31,106 nucleotides of DNA, taken from contig CAMLQG010000033.1 in assembly GCA_946482075.1 (NCBI GenBank), positions 1 through 31,106 on the forward strand. Direction: 5' to 3'. The DNA is from an uncultured Erythrobacteraceae bacterium (GTDB lineage Bacteria > Pseudomonadota > Alphaproteobacteria > Sphingomonadales > Sphingomonadaceae). This document shows positions 1 through 7,773 of this stretch, one piece after another (position 1 is the stretch's first letter; the number at the start of each line of letters is the position of its first letter). The translations under genes and the position numbers were made by a program. The notes under the pieces were generated by a model. The model worked only from the letters and a program-made list of their open reading frames with translations, did not search any database and had not been told where the DNA came from.

Positions 1-322
1 CGTCGCCGCCGTGCTCGGCGTGGTGAAGACGATGGGCTCGATCGACAAGCCGCCGGCCATCCTGGGCGGCATGATCGGTTCGGCGCTGGTCGGCACCTTC
101 CTGGGCGTGCTGCTGGCCTATGGCATCGTCGGTCCGCTCGCCTCGCGCCTCAAGCAGGTGATCGCGCATGACGAGCAGGTGTTCCATGCGGTGAAGCAGA
201 TCATCATCTCCTCGCTGCATGGCTGGCCGCAGCCGCTGGTGGTGGAATCCGCGCGGTCGGGCCTCGGCCATGCCAATCGTCCGGAACTGACCGAGCTGCT
301 CGACAGCCTGCGGGGCCGCTGA
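1..322 (+). CDS. motA: Flagellar motor stator protein MotA, C-terminal part (gene runs off the left edge)
   Basis: The reading frame is open from base 2, so only about the last 106 residues are present and the start lies outside the window. MotA is the inner-membrane stator subunit that, with MotB, forms the ion channel driving flagellar rotation. The visible part begins in the run VLGVVKTMGSID, continues through the third and fourth membrane segments (IGSALVGTFLGVLLAYGIVGPLA), and ends in a cytoplasmic tail carrying LVVESARSGL and RPELTELLD. This matches the conserved C-terminal half of the MotA/ExbB-like family. The stop codon is one base before the motB ATG, so the two genes are almost certainly co-transcribed and translationally coupled. 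Identification is strong because of the tail sequence and the motB neighbour; ion type (proton or sodium) cannot be told from this fragment. Confidence 0.93.
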   Translation, partial: VAAVLGVVKTMGSIDKPPAILGGMIGSALVGTFLGVLLAYGIVGPLASRLKQVIAHDEQVFHAVKQIIISSLHGWPQPLVVESARSGLGHANRPELTELLDSLRGR

Positions 323-323
323 G

Positions 324-1175
324 ATGGCCGCTGCCGCGAAACGAGGCAAGAACGAGCCGCCACCCCCGGTCATCGTCAAGAAAGTGGTCGTCGCCGCCGG
401 CGGCGGCCATCACGGCGGCGCGTGGAAAGTGGCCTATGCGGACTTCGTGACCGCGATGATGGCCTTCTTCCTGCTGCTGTGGCTGCTCGGCGCGACCGAG
501 GAGAACCAGCGCAAGGGCCTGGCGGACTATTTCACCCCAACGCTGGTCAAGCTGCGCGAACAGAGCGCGGGCTCCGACGGCATGCTCGGCGGCTCCTCGA
601 TCACCGATACCGACAGCTATCGCCATCGCATGGGCCAGACCGGGACCCGCTCGCTCACTATCCCGCGCGACACGACCGGCGGCGTGAAGGAAGGCGCCAC
701 GCGCGAGAAGACGATCCACGAAATGCGCGCGCGCCTGGAATCGAAGCTCGCGGAATCGAAGACGCTCCAGCGGCTGATGAGCCAGGTACGCATGGTGGAT
801 ACGACCGAAGGCATCCGGATCGACCTCGTCGACGATGCGGACTTCTCGATGTTCCAGCTCGGCACCACGGTGCTGACGTCCGACGCAGCCAACCTGCTGG
901 ACGCGATCGCCGAGACCGTCTCACCGGAAGCCGGCGGCCTCACCATTCGCGGCCATACGGACTCCGTCCCCTGGAAGGGCGGCGGTATCGGCGTAGGCAA
1001 CAATTGGGCGCTTTCGGCGGGCCGGGCCGAGGCCACTCGCCAGGCGCTCGTCCGCCAGGGCATTGCGCAATCGCGCTTCCGCCGCATCGAAGGCGTTGCC
1101 GATCGCGAATTGCTGGTGGCGAACGATCCGTCCGATCCGCGCAACCGCCGAATCTCGATCCTGTTGATGAATTAG
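324..1175 (+). CDS. motB: Flagellar motor protein MotB (peptidoglycan-anchored stator subunit)
   Basis: 283 residues, a normal length for MotB. A proline- and lysine-rich cytoplasmic N-terminus is followed by WKVAYADFVTAMMAFFLLLW (about residues 34-53), the single membrane helix. It carries the conserved channel aspartate (about residue 40, YADF) used for ion conduction. A linker leads to an OmpA-type peptidoglycan-binding domain (about 185-283) with the motif TIRGHTDSVP and the terminal RNRRISILLMN. The protein pairs with MotA and anchors the stator to the cell wall. The ATG starts one base after the motA stop. The last codons (LLMN plus stop) lie in a 17-base unit that is tandemly repeated straight after the stop, so the annotated end is the first of two possible identical ends. 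Function is secure. Confidence 0.96.
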   Translation: MAAAAKRGKNEPPPPVIVKKVVVAAGGGHHGGAWKVAYADFVTAMMAFFLLLWLLGATEENQRKGLADYFTPTLVKLREQSAGSDGMLGGSSITDTDSYRHRMGQTGTRSLTIPRDTTGGVKEGATREKTIHEMRARLESKLAESKTLQRLMSQVRMVDTTEGIRIDLVDDADFSMFQLGTTVLTSDAANLLDAIAETVSPEAGGLTIRGHTDSVPWKGGGIGVGNNWALSAGRAEATRQALVRQGIAQSRFRRIEGVADRELLVANDPSDPRNRRISILLMN

Positions 1176-1193
1176 GCCTGTTGATGAATTAGG
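1160..1193 (+). repeat. 17-base tandem duplication at the 3' end of motB
   Basis: The unit cctgttgatgaattagg occurs twice head to tail, at 1160-1176 and 1177-1193, with no mismatch. The first copy encodes the last residues of MotB and its stop; the second is non-coding. It directly precedes the palindromic repeat at 1200-1283. It looks like a recent slip or break-repair duplication. Confidence 0.9.
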
Positions 1194-1199
1194 CACTCT

Positions 1200-1283
1200 C
1201 GTCATTGCGAGCAAAGCGAAGCAATCCAGAGCCCCCGCGCGGCGCTCTGGATTGCCACGGGCCTGCCGGCCCTCGCAATGACG
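1200..1283. repeat. Palindromic intergenic repeat (REP-like), between converging motB and the MipZ-like gene
   Basis: An 84-base element with two nested inverted repeats. The outer arms are cgtcattgcgag (1200-1211) and ctcgcaatgacg (1272-1283), a perfect 12-base match. The inner arms are gcaatccagagc (1221-1232) and gctctggattgc (1244-1255), also perfect. RNA from either strand could fold into a long interrupted hairpin. This general sequence type (cgtcattgcgag...gcaatcc) is, from memory, a dispersed repeat in many alphaproteobacterial genomes. Here it fills the gap between the motB stop and the stop of the opposing ATPase gene, so it may stop transcription in both directions. Copy number cannot be judged from one window. 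Confidence 0.8.
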
Positions 1284-1291
1284 CTAGAAGC

Positions 1292-2296
1292 TCAATCGAT
1301 CTTCGCCAATGCACTCGGCCGCATATGCCCATGGAGCGAGGCGTTGAACGCTTGCGCGGCCTTGTGCATCACCTTGGCTTTGAAGCGCCCGTCCCCCTGG
1401 CGATGCACCGGCTGACCGAGCGGCAGGGCCAGATCCCCCAGCAGGCGATGGATCTCCTCGCCGGTGCACATCTGCATCCGCGCCAGCCGGGGAATGTGCT
1501 TCAGGTCCAGATGGGTGAGGCCGAAAGGGAACAGTTCCCGATAGGCCACTCTTTCGCTCAACCCGTGGCCGAGCCGGAAGCCCGCAGCCTGCGCAAGGCC
1601 TTCCAGCGCCAGGTCGATGCGCTGCTGCTGCCTGCTTTCCGCCGCCCGCGAGCGGTTCTTCATCACCACCCAGTCGATCGGGCCGAGGCCGTGGCCGATC
1701 CGTTCCTGCCGCAGCCCGTTGACGAGGCACGCGAAATGGCCGGGTTCCTTGAGACGCATGGTGACGGGATCATATTTGCCGAGCAGGTCGAGATCGACGA
1801 AGGAACTGTTCACCGGCGTGACCAGAGTATCCGCCAGAGCGATCGCCCGGCGGGCAATGGCGGAATCATGGCCGGCCACGTCGATCACGATGAAGCGGCA
1901 ATCCGATCCGATACGGGCGATCTCCTGGCTCAGCTGCGCGCCGCTCTGATGATTGAGCACGGCATGACGCGGCCTTGGCAGATCGACGCCGAGGCTGCGC
2001 GCCGTGCCCTCACGATTGCCGAGCGCGCGCGCCAGCGTCTGCTGCTGGCGATCGAGATCAATCACCGCCACCTTCTCACCCGCGTCGCACAGCGCGACGC
2101 AGCAATGGAAGGAGAGCGTGGACTTTCCCACACCGCCCTTCTCGTTAGCGAAAACGATCACATGGCCATTGGGGCGCGGGCGCGAGGCGAGGTCGCGCAG
2201 GATCACCCCGGGCTGTTCGCCCTCGCTCGGAAACGCGCGATCCCACAGGGCATCCGCCCCGCCGATTCCATCGGTTGAAATTGCCCCATCCCACAT
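1292..2296 (-). CDS. mipZ: MipZ-family ParA/MinD-type P-loop ATPase
   Basis: 334 residues from the ATG at 2296; a TTG start at 2338 would add 14 residues. A deviant Walker A motif (NEKGGVGKST, about residues 51-60) is followed by VIDLDRQQ, FIVIDVAGHD and PVNSSFVDLDLL. The later motifs DWVVMKNRSR and YRELFPFGLTHLDL are characteristic of MipZ, the alphaproteobacterial ATPase that forms gradients from the ParB pole and keeps FtsZ away from it. Two features are unusual: about 45 residues precede the strand leading into the P-loop, and about 50 residues follow the normal end. It therefore could be a second, divergent MipZ-like protein rather than the division regulator itself. It lies convergent to motAB and near the flagellar cluster, where a FlhG/MinD-type flagellar-number ATPase might be expected, but its motifs are MipZ-like. 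The role at this site is inference. Confidence 0.78.
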   Translation of the reverse strand: MWDGAISTDGIGGADALWDRAFPSEGEQPGVILRDLASRPRPNGHVIVFANEKGGVGKSTLSFHCCVALCDAGEKVAVIDLDRQQQTLARALGNREGTARSLGVDLPRPRHAVLNHQSGAQLSQEIARIGSDCRFIVIDVAGHDSAIARRAIALADTLVTPVNSSFVDLDLLGKYDPVTMRLKEPGHFACLVNGLRQERIGHGLGPIDWVVMKNRSRAAESRQQQRIDLALEGLAQAAGFRLGHGLSERVAYRELFPFGLTHLDLKHIPRLARMQMCTGEEIHRLLGDLALPLGQPVHRQGDGRFKAKVMHKAAQAFNASLHGHMRPSALAKID

Positions 2297-2482
2297 CGTT
2301 CGAATCCCAAAGCGTTCAGCACGACTCGGTTTCCACAACTTATTAACAGCATTTTACCGCGCCTGAGTCACGCTTCACAGGCGACCATATCGGAGCTTCC
2401 GTGCCGCGCATCGCATAGCGAGACACCGGCGCTCGCTCATTCCCTCATCGACAATGGGCGCGGTGGCGCTTAACGGCGCGCC

Positions 2483-2893
2483 ATGCACGGAGCCAGACTC
2501 GCAAGCCGAAACGCCGGCATCGGGACGTTCATCGTCCTGAGCGCGCTGGCACTGCTGCTGCGGATTCTCGTGCCTGCCGGCTTCATGCCGAGCACCACCC
2601 AAGGCTACGCGATCTCGCTCTGCTCCGACATGTCGGGGATGAGCGCCTGGGTCGATCAGGCCGGCAAGCTCCACAAGGGCGAAAAGCCTTCCGGCGACGA
2701 GACGACCAAGCACCAGCCTTGCGTGTTCGGCGGTTTCGCGAGTGCGCTGGCGCTCCCGGACGTCATCGGCCCCACCTCCGTCACGCCGCTGGCCGCTGCG
2801 GCAGTCTTCATTCCGCTCCGCGATTCCGTCGCTATCGGCCGTGGCCTGGCCGCGCCGCCCCCGCCGCCGACCGGACCACCAGCCCACCTCTGA
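2483..2893 (+). CDS. Small DUF2946-family protein (putative metal-related)
   Basis: 136 residues. A hydrophobic N-terminal segment (IVLSALALLLRILVPAGFMP, about 14-33) leads into a short exported or periplasmic part with ISLCSDMSGM, HQPCVFGGFASALALP and a proline-rich end (PPPPPTGPPA). The cysteines in SLCS and HQPC, plus the GFMP element after the first membrane stretch, are typical of the DUF2946 family as I know it. No biochemical function is established to my knowledge. The gene ends 78 bases before a TonB-dependent receptor on the same strand, so the two probably form an operon. In other proteobacteria DUF2946 genes tend to sit beside copper-related TonB receptors, which suggests, but does not show, a role in copper uptake or handling. 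The 144-186 bases upstream, shared divergently with the MipZ-like gene, hold no regulatory site I could identify. Confidence 0.75.
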   Translation: MHGARLASRNAGIGTFIVLSALALLLRILVPAGFMPSTTQGYAISLCSDMSGMSAWVDQAGKLHKGEKPSGDETTKHQPCVFGGFASALALPDVIGPTSVTPLAAAAVFIPLRDSVAIGRGLAAPPPPPTGPPAHL

Positions 2894-2971
2894 TCGCAAC
2901 CGTGGCCACCGCCCATCGCGCGCGGCCGTTCTGCCCAGGCGCAATCCATCGCGCCCGATCGGGGAAATCCC

Positions 2972-4996
2972 ATGTTCCATAATTCCCGTTGCCTCGGCGC
3001 CGTGTCGGCGCTGGCGCTTGCAACACTTCCATCCCTCGCCCACGCCGATGAAGCCGGCGACCAGGACCAGCGCCGCATCATCGTGGTAACCGCCCAGCGC
3101 GTCACCGACGAAGCGAAAGCCGAGGCCGAGAAACGGCCGGGCGGAGTCGATGTGGTCGACCGTTCCGCCTTCGAGGACAAGATGGCCGTCTCGCTGCGCG
3201 ATGCGCTGGCCTTCTCGCCCGGCGTCTACACCCAGCCCCGCTTCGGCCAGGAAATCCGCATCTCCATCCGCGGCTCCGGCATCAGCCGCGGCTTCCACAT
3301 GCGTGGGCTGACGCTGCTGCAGGACGGCATCCCGATCAATCTGGCGGACGACAATGGCGATTTCCAGGAACTCGATCCGCAAGTGTTCGAACGGATCGAG
3401 ATCTATCGCGGAGCCAATGCGCTCCGGCTGGGCGGTTCGACGCTGGGTGGCGCCATCAACGCGGTGACACCCACCGGCCGCACCGCGCCGCTGGCTGAGC
3501 TGCGCGTCGATGGCGGCAGCTTCTCGACCTTTCGCGGCAAGGCCGGTTTCGCTTTCGCCAATGATCGGTTCGATGCCTATGGCGCCGTCACCAGCGACAG
3601 TTCGGACGGCGATCGCAGGCATGCCAAGCGGGATGCCTTGCGCTTCAACGGCAATGTCGGGATCAGGCTGGGCGATCGCGTCGAGACGCGCTTCTATGCG
3701 AGCTACAATCACATCGACCAGGACCTGCCCGGATCGCTGACGCTTGGCCAAGCGCTTACAACGCCGAAACTCTCGCTGCCCGGCAATATCGCGCAGGACC
3801 AGGAGCGCGATATCAGGTCCGTCCGCCTGCAGAACCGCACCACGATCGCACTGGGCAGCGGGAAGCTGACGCTGGGCGCCTATTACAATGACAAGGACCT
3901 GTTCCACCCGATCTTCCAGGTGATCGACCAGAAGGGCAAGGATCGCGGGTTCTTCGCCAGCCTCGATCTCACGGGCGATCTCGGGGCGCTGCCGTGGGAA
4001 CTGACGCTCGGCACGCAGGCGCGCTTCGGGACCGTGGCCGCACGGCAATACGTCAATGTCGCAGGCAGGCGCGGCGCGCTGACCGCCGATGCGCGACAGA
4101 CGGCGCATACGATCAACACCTATGGCGAAGTCCGCGTGAAGCCCCTGCCCGGCCTGACGCTGATCGCGGGCGGCATCCATACGGCGGGCAAGCGCGAGAT
4201 CGACAACCGGCTCGCCCCGCAGCGCAGCGGCAAGGCCGATTTCGACGCCTTCTCGCCCAAGTTCGGCCTGCTCTACGAACCGCTCCGCGACATCCAGTTC
4301 TATGCCAATTACAGCCGGTCGGTGGAACTTCCGGGCTTCGGGGAGCTCAGCCAGACCCCGGCGACCGGGCTGCCCGGCTTCACGGCAGTGGGCACGCAGA
4401 AGGCCTGGACCTTCGAGATCGGCACACGCGGCGCCAGTGGGATCGCGAGCTGGGACATCAGCTTCTATCGCGCGGACATCAGGGACGAGATGCTGCAATA
4501 TGCGGTGGGGCCGGACTTCCCGGCAGCCACCTTCAATGCCGGGCGGACGCGGCACCAGGGGATCGAGGCCGGGTTGGCCCTGCGCCTCGCGCCCTGGGCT
4601 ACGCTGCGCCAGACCTACCAGTTCAACGACTTCACGTTCCGCAACGATGCCCAATATGGCGACAACCGCCTGCCGGTGGTCCCGAAGCACCTCTATCGCG
4701 CGGAAGTGAAGCTCGGCCCGGACTGGCTCAATATCTCGCCCAATGTCGAATGGGTGCCGCGCGGCGCCTGGGCGGATTATCGCAACACCACGCGCGCACC
4801 GGGCTACACGATGTTCGGGATCGGGGCGGAGATGCATCCACGCGAAGGTCTCACGCTGTTCCTTGATGCCCGCAACCTGACCGGAAAGAAGGCCGTGGGC
4901 GACATCTCGGCCGTGCTGCTCTCAACGCCCGCGACTGTCGCCTATTACCCGGTGGAACGCCGCGCCATCTATGGCGGGCTGCGCGCCGTGTTTTGA
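2972..4996 (+). CDS. TonB-dependent outer membrane receptor (substrate uncertain, possibly copper or a metal chelate)
   Basis: 674 residues, normal for the family. The signal peptide is about residues 1-25 (cleavage after AHA), and a TonB box (IIVVTAQ, about 36-42) follows. The plug domain (about 50-170) carries ISIRGSGI, MRGLTLLQDGIPIN, FERIEIYRGANALRLG and STLGGAINAVTP. A 22-strand type beta-barrel follows, ending in an aromatic residue (GGLRAVF), the usual outer-membrane insertion signal. A GGGGA ribosome-binding site lies upstream of the ATG. The protein would use the proton-motive force through TonB/ExbBD to import a bound ligand. The preceding DUF2946 gene hints at copper; sequence alone does not exclude a siderophore or other chelate. 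The gene is unrelated to motility although it lies between motB and flagellin. Confidence 0.9.
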   Translation: MFHNSRCLGAVSALALATLPSLAHADEAGDQDQRRIIVVTAQRVTDEAKAEAEKRPGGVDVVDRSAFEDKMAVSLRDALAFSPGVYTQPRFGQEIRISIRGSGISRGFHMRGLTLLQDGIPINLADDNGDFQELDPQVFERIEIYRGANALRLGGSTLGGAINAVTPTGRTAPLAELRVDGGSFSTFRGKAGFAFANDRFDAYGAVTSDSSDGDRRHAKRDALRFNGNVGIRLGDRVETRFYASYNHIDQDLPGSLTLGQALTTPKLSLPGNIAQDQERDIRSVRLQNRTTIALGSGKLTLGAYYNDKDLFHPIFQVIDQKGKDRGFFASLDLTGDLGALPWELTLGTQARFGTVAARQYVNVAGRRGALTADARQTAHTINTYGEVRVKPLPGLTLIAGGIHTAGKREIDNRLAPQRSGKADFDAFSPKFGLLYEPLRDIQFYANYSRSVELPGFGELSQTPATGLPGFTAVGTQKAWTFEIGTRGASGIASWDISFYRADIRDEMLQYAVGPDFPAATFNAGRTRHQGIEAGLALRLAPWATLRQTYQFNDFTFRNDAQYGDNRLPVVPKHLYRAEVKLGPDWLNISPNVEWVPRGAWADYRNTTRAPGYTMFGIGAEMHPREGLTLFLDARNLTGKKAVGDISAVLLSTPATVAYYPVERRAIYGGLRAVF

Positions 4997-5038
4997 GGGA
5001 TTGGCAGCTCTCTCCTCCCCTGAAAGGGAGAGGCTACG

Positions 5039-5069
5039 AAAAAGGCCCGGCGGCAAGGACCGCCGGGCC
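5039..5069 (-). terminator. Rho-independent terminator of the flagellin gene
   Basis: On the minus strand a perfect 10-base-pair GC stem (ggcccggcgg / ccgccgggcc, bases 5060-5069 and 5044-5053, six-base loop) is followed at once by five T residues (the A run 5039-5043 on the plus strand). It begins 27 bases past the flagellin stop. This is the clearest intrinsic terminator in the window and suits a gene expected to be expressed very strongly. A shorter imperfect palindrome (5012-5033, ...cccctgaaaggg...) lies beside it and resembles an end of the repeat at 11024-11132. Confidence 0.88.
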
Positions 5070-5096
5070 AATTCCCGTGACGATTTTCGCGAGTGC

Positions 5097-5924
5097 TTAG
5101 CGCAGGAGCGAAAGCACGTTCTGCTGGCTCTGGTTCGCCTGAGCAAGCATCGCCGTCGAAGCCTGGCTCAGGATCTGAGCCTTGGCGAGCTTCGTCGTTT
5201 CAGCCGAGTAATCGGCGTCTTCGATCCGCGAACGCGCGTCGGAGAGGTTCGTGACGTTGCTGGTAAGCGTGTTGACGACCGATTCCAGACGGTTCTGGCC
5301 GGCACCGAGCGACGCGCGAGCGCTGGAGATCGAGTCCAGTTCCGTGGTCACCGAGGTGAGCAGAGCGTTGGCGGCAGTCGCCGTCGAAACGTCGTAGGAA
5401 CCGGCCGCACCGCCGCTGGCGGCCAGCGAGGTCAGGTCGGTCATAACGAGATCGACCGTATCGGCAGCGTTCGCGCCGGTCTGGATCGTGACCGAAGCCG
5501 TCGAACCGTCGAACAGCTTCACGCCATTGAACTCGCTGTTGGTGATGACCTGGTCGATCTGAGCGGTCAGCTCGTCGACTTCCGTCTGCATGTAAGCGCG
5601 GTCCGTGGTGTCCTGATACGTGCCCGAAGCGGACTGGGTGGCCAGTTCGCGGACGCGCTGCAGCATGTTGGTGACTTCGCCGAGCGCACCTTCAGCCGTC
5701 TGGGCCAGCGCGATACCGTCGTTGGAATTGCGGATGGCCTGGTTCATGCCACGCACCTGCGAGGTCATGCTGGTCGCGATGGCGAGGCCGGCGGCATCGT
5801 CCTTCGCGCTGTTGATGCGCTTGCCGCTGGACAGACGTTCCATCGCGTTGGCGCTCAGCTTCTCGGCGGCGGTGGAGGCATTGCTCGCCCGCAGCGCACT
5901 GATATTGGTGTTGATAACCGACAT
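5097..5924 (-). CDS. fliC: Flagellin (filament subunit)
   Basis: 275 residues from the ATG at 5924, chosen because [13 protein letters not shown] is the canonical flagellin start and a GGGAG ribosome-binding site lies seven bases upstream; a longer frame to 5987 lacks support. The conserved N-terminal D0/D1 helices ([50 protein letters not shown]) and C-terminal D1/D0 helices ([20 protein letters not shown], ending QQNVLSLLR) are complete. The central variable part is very short, so domains D2/D3 are largely absent, as in other alphaproteobacterial flagellins. The subunit is exported through the FliPQR/FlhB gate and chaperoned by FliS, both encoded in this window. It is transcribed away from the sigma-54 activator gene and ends in a strong terminator. 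No flaF or flbT gene accompanies it here. Confidence 0.97.
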   Translation of the reverse strand: MSVINTNISALRASNASTAAEKLSANAMERLSSGKRINSAKDDAAGLAIATSMTSQVRGMNQAIRNSNDGIALAQTAEGALGEVTNMLQRVRELATQSASGTYQDTTDRAYMQTEVDELTAQIDQVITNSEFNGVKLFDGSTASVTIQTGANAADTVDLVMTDLTSLAASGGAAGSYDVSTATAANALLTSVTTELDSISSARASLGAGQNRLESVVNTLTSNVTNLSDARSRIEDADYSAETTKLAKAQILSQASTAMLAQANQSQQNVLSLLR

Positions 5925-5956
5925 TTCGTGACTCCCGTGTCTTCGATAGAGAGGCG

Positions 5957-5973
5957 CCGCCGGCCCAATGCCA
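5957..5973 (-). promoter_or_regulatory. Candidate sigma-54 promoter for flagellin (weak match)
   Basis: On the minus strand, TGGCATTGGGCCGGCGG has the invariant GG and GC of the -24/-12 elements at the correct ten-base spacing. The -12 side (CGGC rather than TTGC) is poor. It would start transcription near 5947, giving a leader of about 23 bases with the GGGAG site. The divergent gene encodes a sigma-54 activator, which supports the idea. AT-rich tracts occur further upstream (6012-6045). Chance occurrence is possible. Confidence 0.35.
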
Positions 5974-6156
5974 TTCGCGGTTGCCACGGCTAAGAGCGGC
6001 AGGTGTTCGGGATTTTTCAGCCCCGGCTCAGCGGTTTTTTTCGCTAACCTACGGTTAAAGGAAATTTTCCCGTAGTTTTCCGGTGCCGGCCATTACGGAC
6101 CTGTTTCCCATATTCCCGGCAAATCGTGCCTACCGATTATAGTTAATTCGGGGGCA

Positions 6157-7404
6157 ATGATGGAAACGGTTCACTTCACGAGCGCCGCAAGGCTGGAACA
6201 CAAGAGCCTGGGGCAACGGCTCTCGGTGATCCTCGACGCCGGCGCCGTGGGCAGGAACGTCTGGATCGGCGATAGGGGCGAGGAAGCGCAGGCAGGTGCC
6301 CGCGCGCTCCACCTCGCCCGCACCGATGCGCCGAAGCTGGAACGCCTCGCTTCCGGCCGGCTCGCGCTCTCCTACGGCGATCCGCTGTCCGAAGCTTCTC
6401 TCGCCGCCGCCATCGCCGCGGCCACCCGCCCCGGCATGCCGATCGCGGCCGATCCGGAAAGCCTCTCGATCCTGGCGCTCGGCGAACGTCTCGCCGCCAG
6501 CGAAATCCCCGTCCTCATCACCGGCCCGACCGGCACCGGCAAGGAAGTGCTTTCGCGCTTCATCCACGAATGCAGCCCGCGCAGGAACGGCCCGTTCATC
6601 GCGATCAACTGCGCCGCGATGCCGGAAACCATGCTCGAAGCGATGCTCTTCGGCCATGAGAAGGGTTCCTTCACCGGCGCCAATGCGGCCGGCGAGGGCT
6701 TCTTCCGCGCAGCCCACGGCGGCACGCTGCTGCTCGACGAGATCGCCGAGATGCCGCTCGCCCTCCAGGCCAAGCTGCTGCGTGCCCTTCAGGAAGGCGA
6801 AGTCGTGCCCATCGGCGCCACCCGCCCGATCAAGGTCGACGTGCGCATCATCGCATCGGCCAACCGCGATCTGCCGCTCGAAGTCGAGGAAGGCCGCTTC
6901 CGCGCCGACCTCTATTATCGCCTCAACGTCTTCCCCCTCTCGCTGCGCGCGCTCGCCGAGCGTCCGCAGGATGTCGCTCCGCTCGCCTTCTCGCTGCTGC
7001 TGCGCCACGCGCCGCAAGGCCAACCAGTACCGTGGCTGAGCGACGCCGCGCTCGCCATGCTCAAGCTGCACGGCTGGCCGGGCAATGTGCGCGAGCTGGA
7101 AAACGTCGTCCGCCGCGCGCTGCTGCTTGCGCAGGGCCGCGAACGGATCGAGCCCGAACACATCATCTTCGACCAGGCCCCGCGCAACGCGGCCCGCGTG
7201 GAAGAAACCGCCGCGGCCACCGCCAACGGCAAGCTCTCCAACATCGTCCAGATCTCCGAAGCGCGCGCCATCATGGCGACGCTGGACGCCTGCGGCGGCC
7301 GCCGCGCCGCCGCGGCCAGGGAACTGGGCATTTCCGAACGGACGCTGCGCTATCGCCTCGCGTCCTTCCGTGACGCCGGCATCGCGGTCGGCGGAGGTCG
7401 CTGA
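6157..7404 (+). CDS. flbD: Sigma-54-dependent flagellar transcription activator, FlbD/FleQ class, without a receiver domain
   Basis: 415 residues. The AAA+ activator domain (about 100-330) contains Walker A GPTGTGKE (123-130), the sigma-54 contact loop GSFTGA (170-175), Walker B GTLLLDEI (189-196), the arginine-finger region FRADLYYRL (248-256) and GWPGNVRELENVVRRALLL. A Fis-type helix-turn-helix (about 370-410, RRAAAARELGISERTLRYRL) binds DNA. The first ~100 residues show none of the conserved receiver-domain motifs, so control by phosphorylation seems unlikely; Caulobacter FlbD also has a degenerate N-terminus. The loop usually reads GAFTGA, and serine at the second position is uncommon. 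Two adjacent ATG codons (6157 and 6160) follow a GGGGG ribosome-binding site. The stop overlaps the fliE start by one base, so the activator heads the basal-body operon and probably drives late genes such as fliK and flagellin. The symbol is by class and context. Confidence 0.88.
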   Translation: MMETVHFTSAARLEHKSLGQRLSVILDAGAVGRNVWIGDRGEEAQAGARALHLARTDAPKLERLASGRLALSYGDPLSEASLAAAIAAATRPGMPIAADPESLSILALGERLAASEIPVLITGPTGTGKEVLSRFIHECSPRRNGPFIAINCAAMPETMLEAMLFGHEKGSFTGANAAGEGFFRAAHGGTLLLDEIAEMPLALQAKLLRALQEGEVVPIGATRPIKVDVRIIASANRDLPLEVEEGRFRADLYYRLNVFPLSLRALAERPQDVAPLAFSLLLRHAPQGQPVPWLSDAALAMLKLHGWPGNVRELENVVRRALLLAQGRERIEPEHIIFDQAPRNAARVEETAAATANGKLSNIVQISEARAIMATLDACGGRRAAAARELGISERTLRYRLASFRDAGIAVGGGR

Positions 7405-7769
7405 TGAACCCGATCAATCCCACGACGGGAGCAGCCGGCGTGCGCGACATCATCGCGCTGCGCCAGCAGCTCATCGAACGCTCGCAACTGCTCCAGCAGC
7501 TGCGCGAACCCGGCGCGGCCGAAACCGCCGCCACGCCGCAATCGACGACCGGCGGCTTCGCCGAGAATCTCCGCACCGCGCTCGACAACGTCAACCAGAC
7601 GCAGAGCAAGGCGGAAGGCCTCTCGGCCGCCTACGAACGCGGTGAAGTCACCGATATCGCCAAGGTTATGATGGCGCGACAGGAGGCGGGTCTCGCCTTC
7701 GAAGCCACGCTCCAGGTCAGGAACCGGCTGCTGTCGGCCTACCAGGACATCATGCGGATGGGGGTCTGA
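7404..7769 (+). CDS. fliE: Flagellar hook-basal body complex protein FliE
   Basis: 121 residues. The conserved C-terminal part (GGFAENLRTALDNVNQTQSK, about 49-68, then AYERGEVTDIAKVMMARQEA and LQVRNRLLSAYQDIMRMGV) identifies FliE, which joins the MS ring to the proximal rod and is among the first proteins exported. The N-terminal ~45 residues are variable and helical. The start overlaps the activator stop (TGATG) and the stop is four bases before fliF, the usual fliE-fliF order. The gene-level call is secure. Confidence 0.95.
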   Translation: MNPINPTTGAAGVRDIIALRQQLIERSQLLQQLREPGAAETAATPQSTTGGFAENLRTALDNVNQTQSKAEGLSAAYERGEVTDIAKVMMARQEAGLAFEATLQVRNRLLSAYQDIMRMGV

Positions 7770-7773
7770 TTAG

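Noticed and set aside
2375..4837. Very long open frame (820 codons) on the minus strand opposite the TonB receptor gene
   Set aside because: Its composition (Arg-, His-, Asp-rich without domains) is that of a reverse-strand shadow of a GC-rich gene; the plus strand encodes a complete receptor with signal peptide, plug and barrel end.
4971..5993. 340-codon plus-strand frame opposite flagellin
   Set aside because: Opposite a textbook flagellin gene with its own terminator; no family features.
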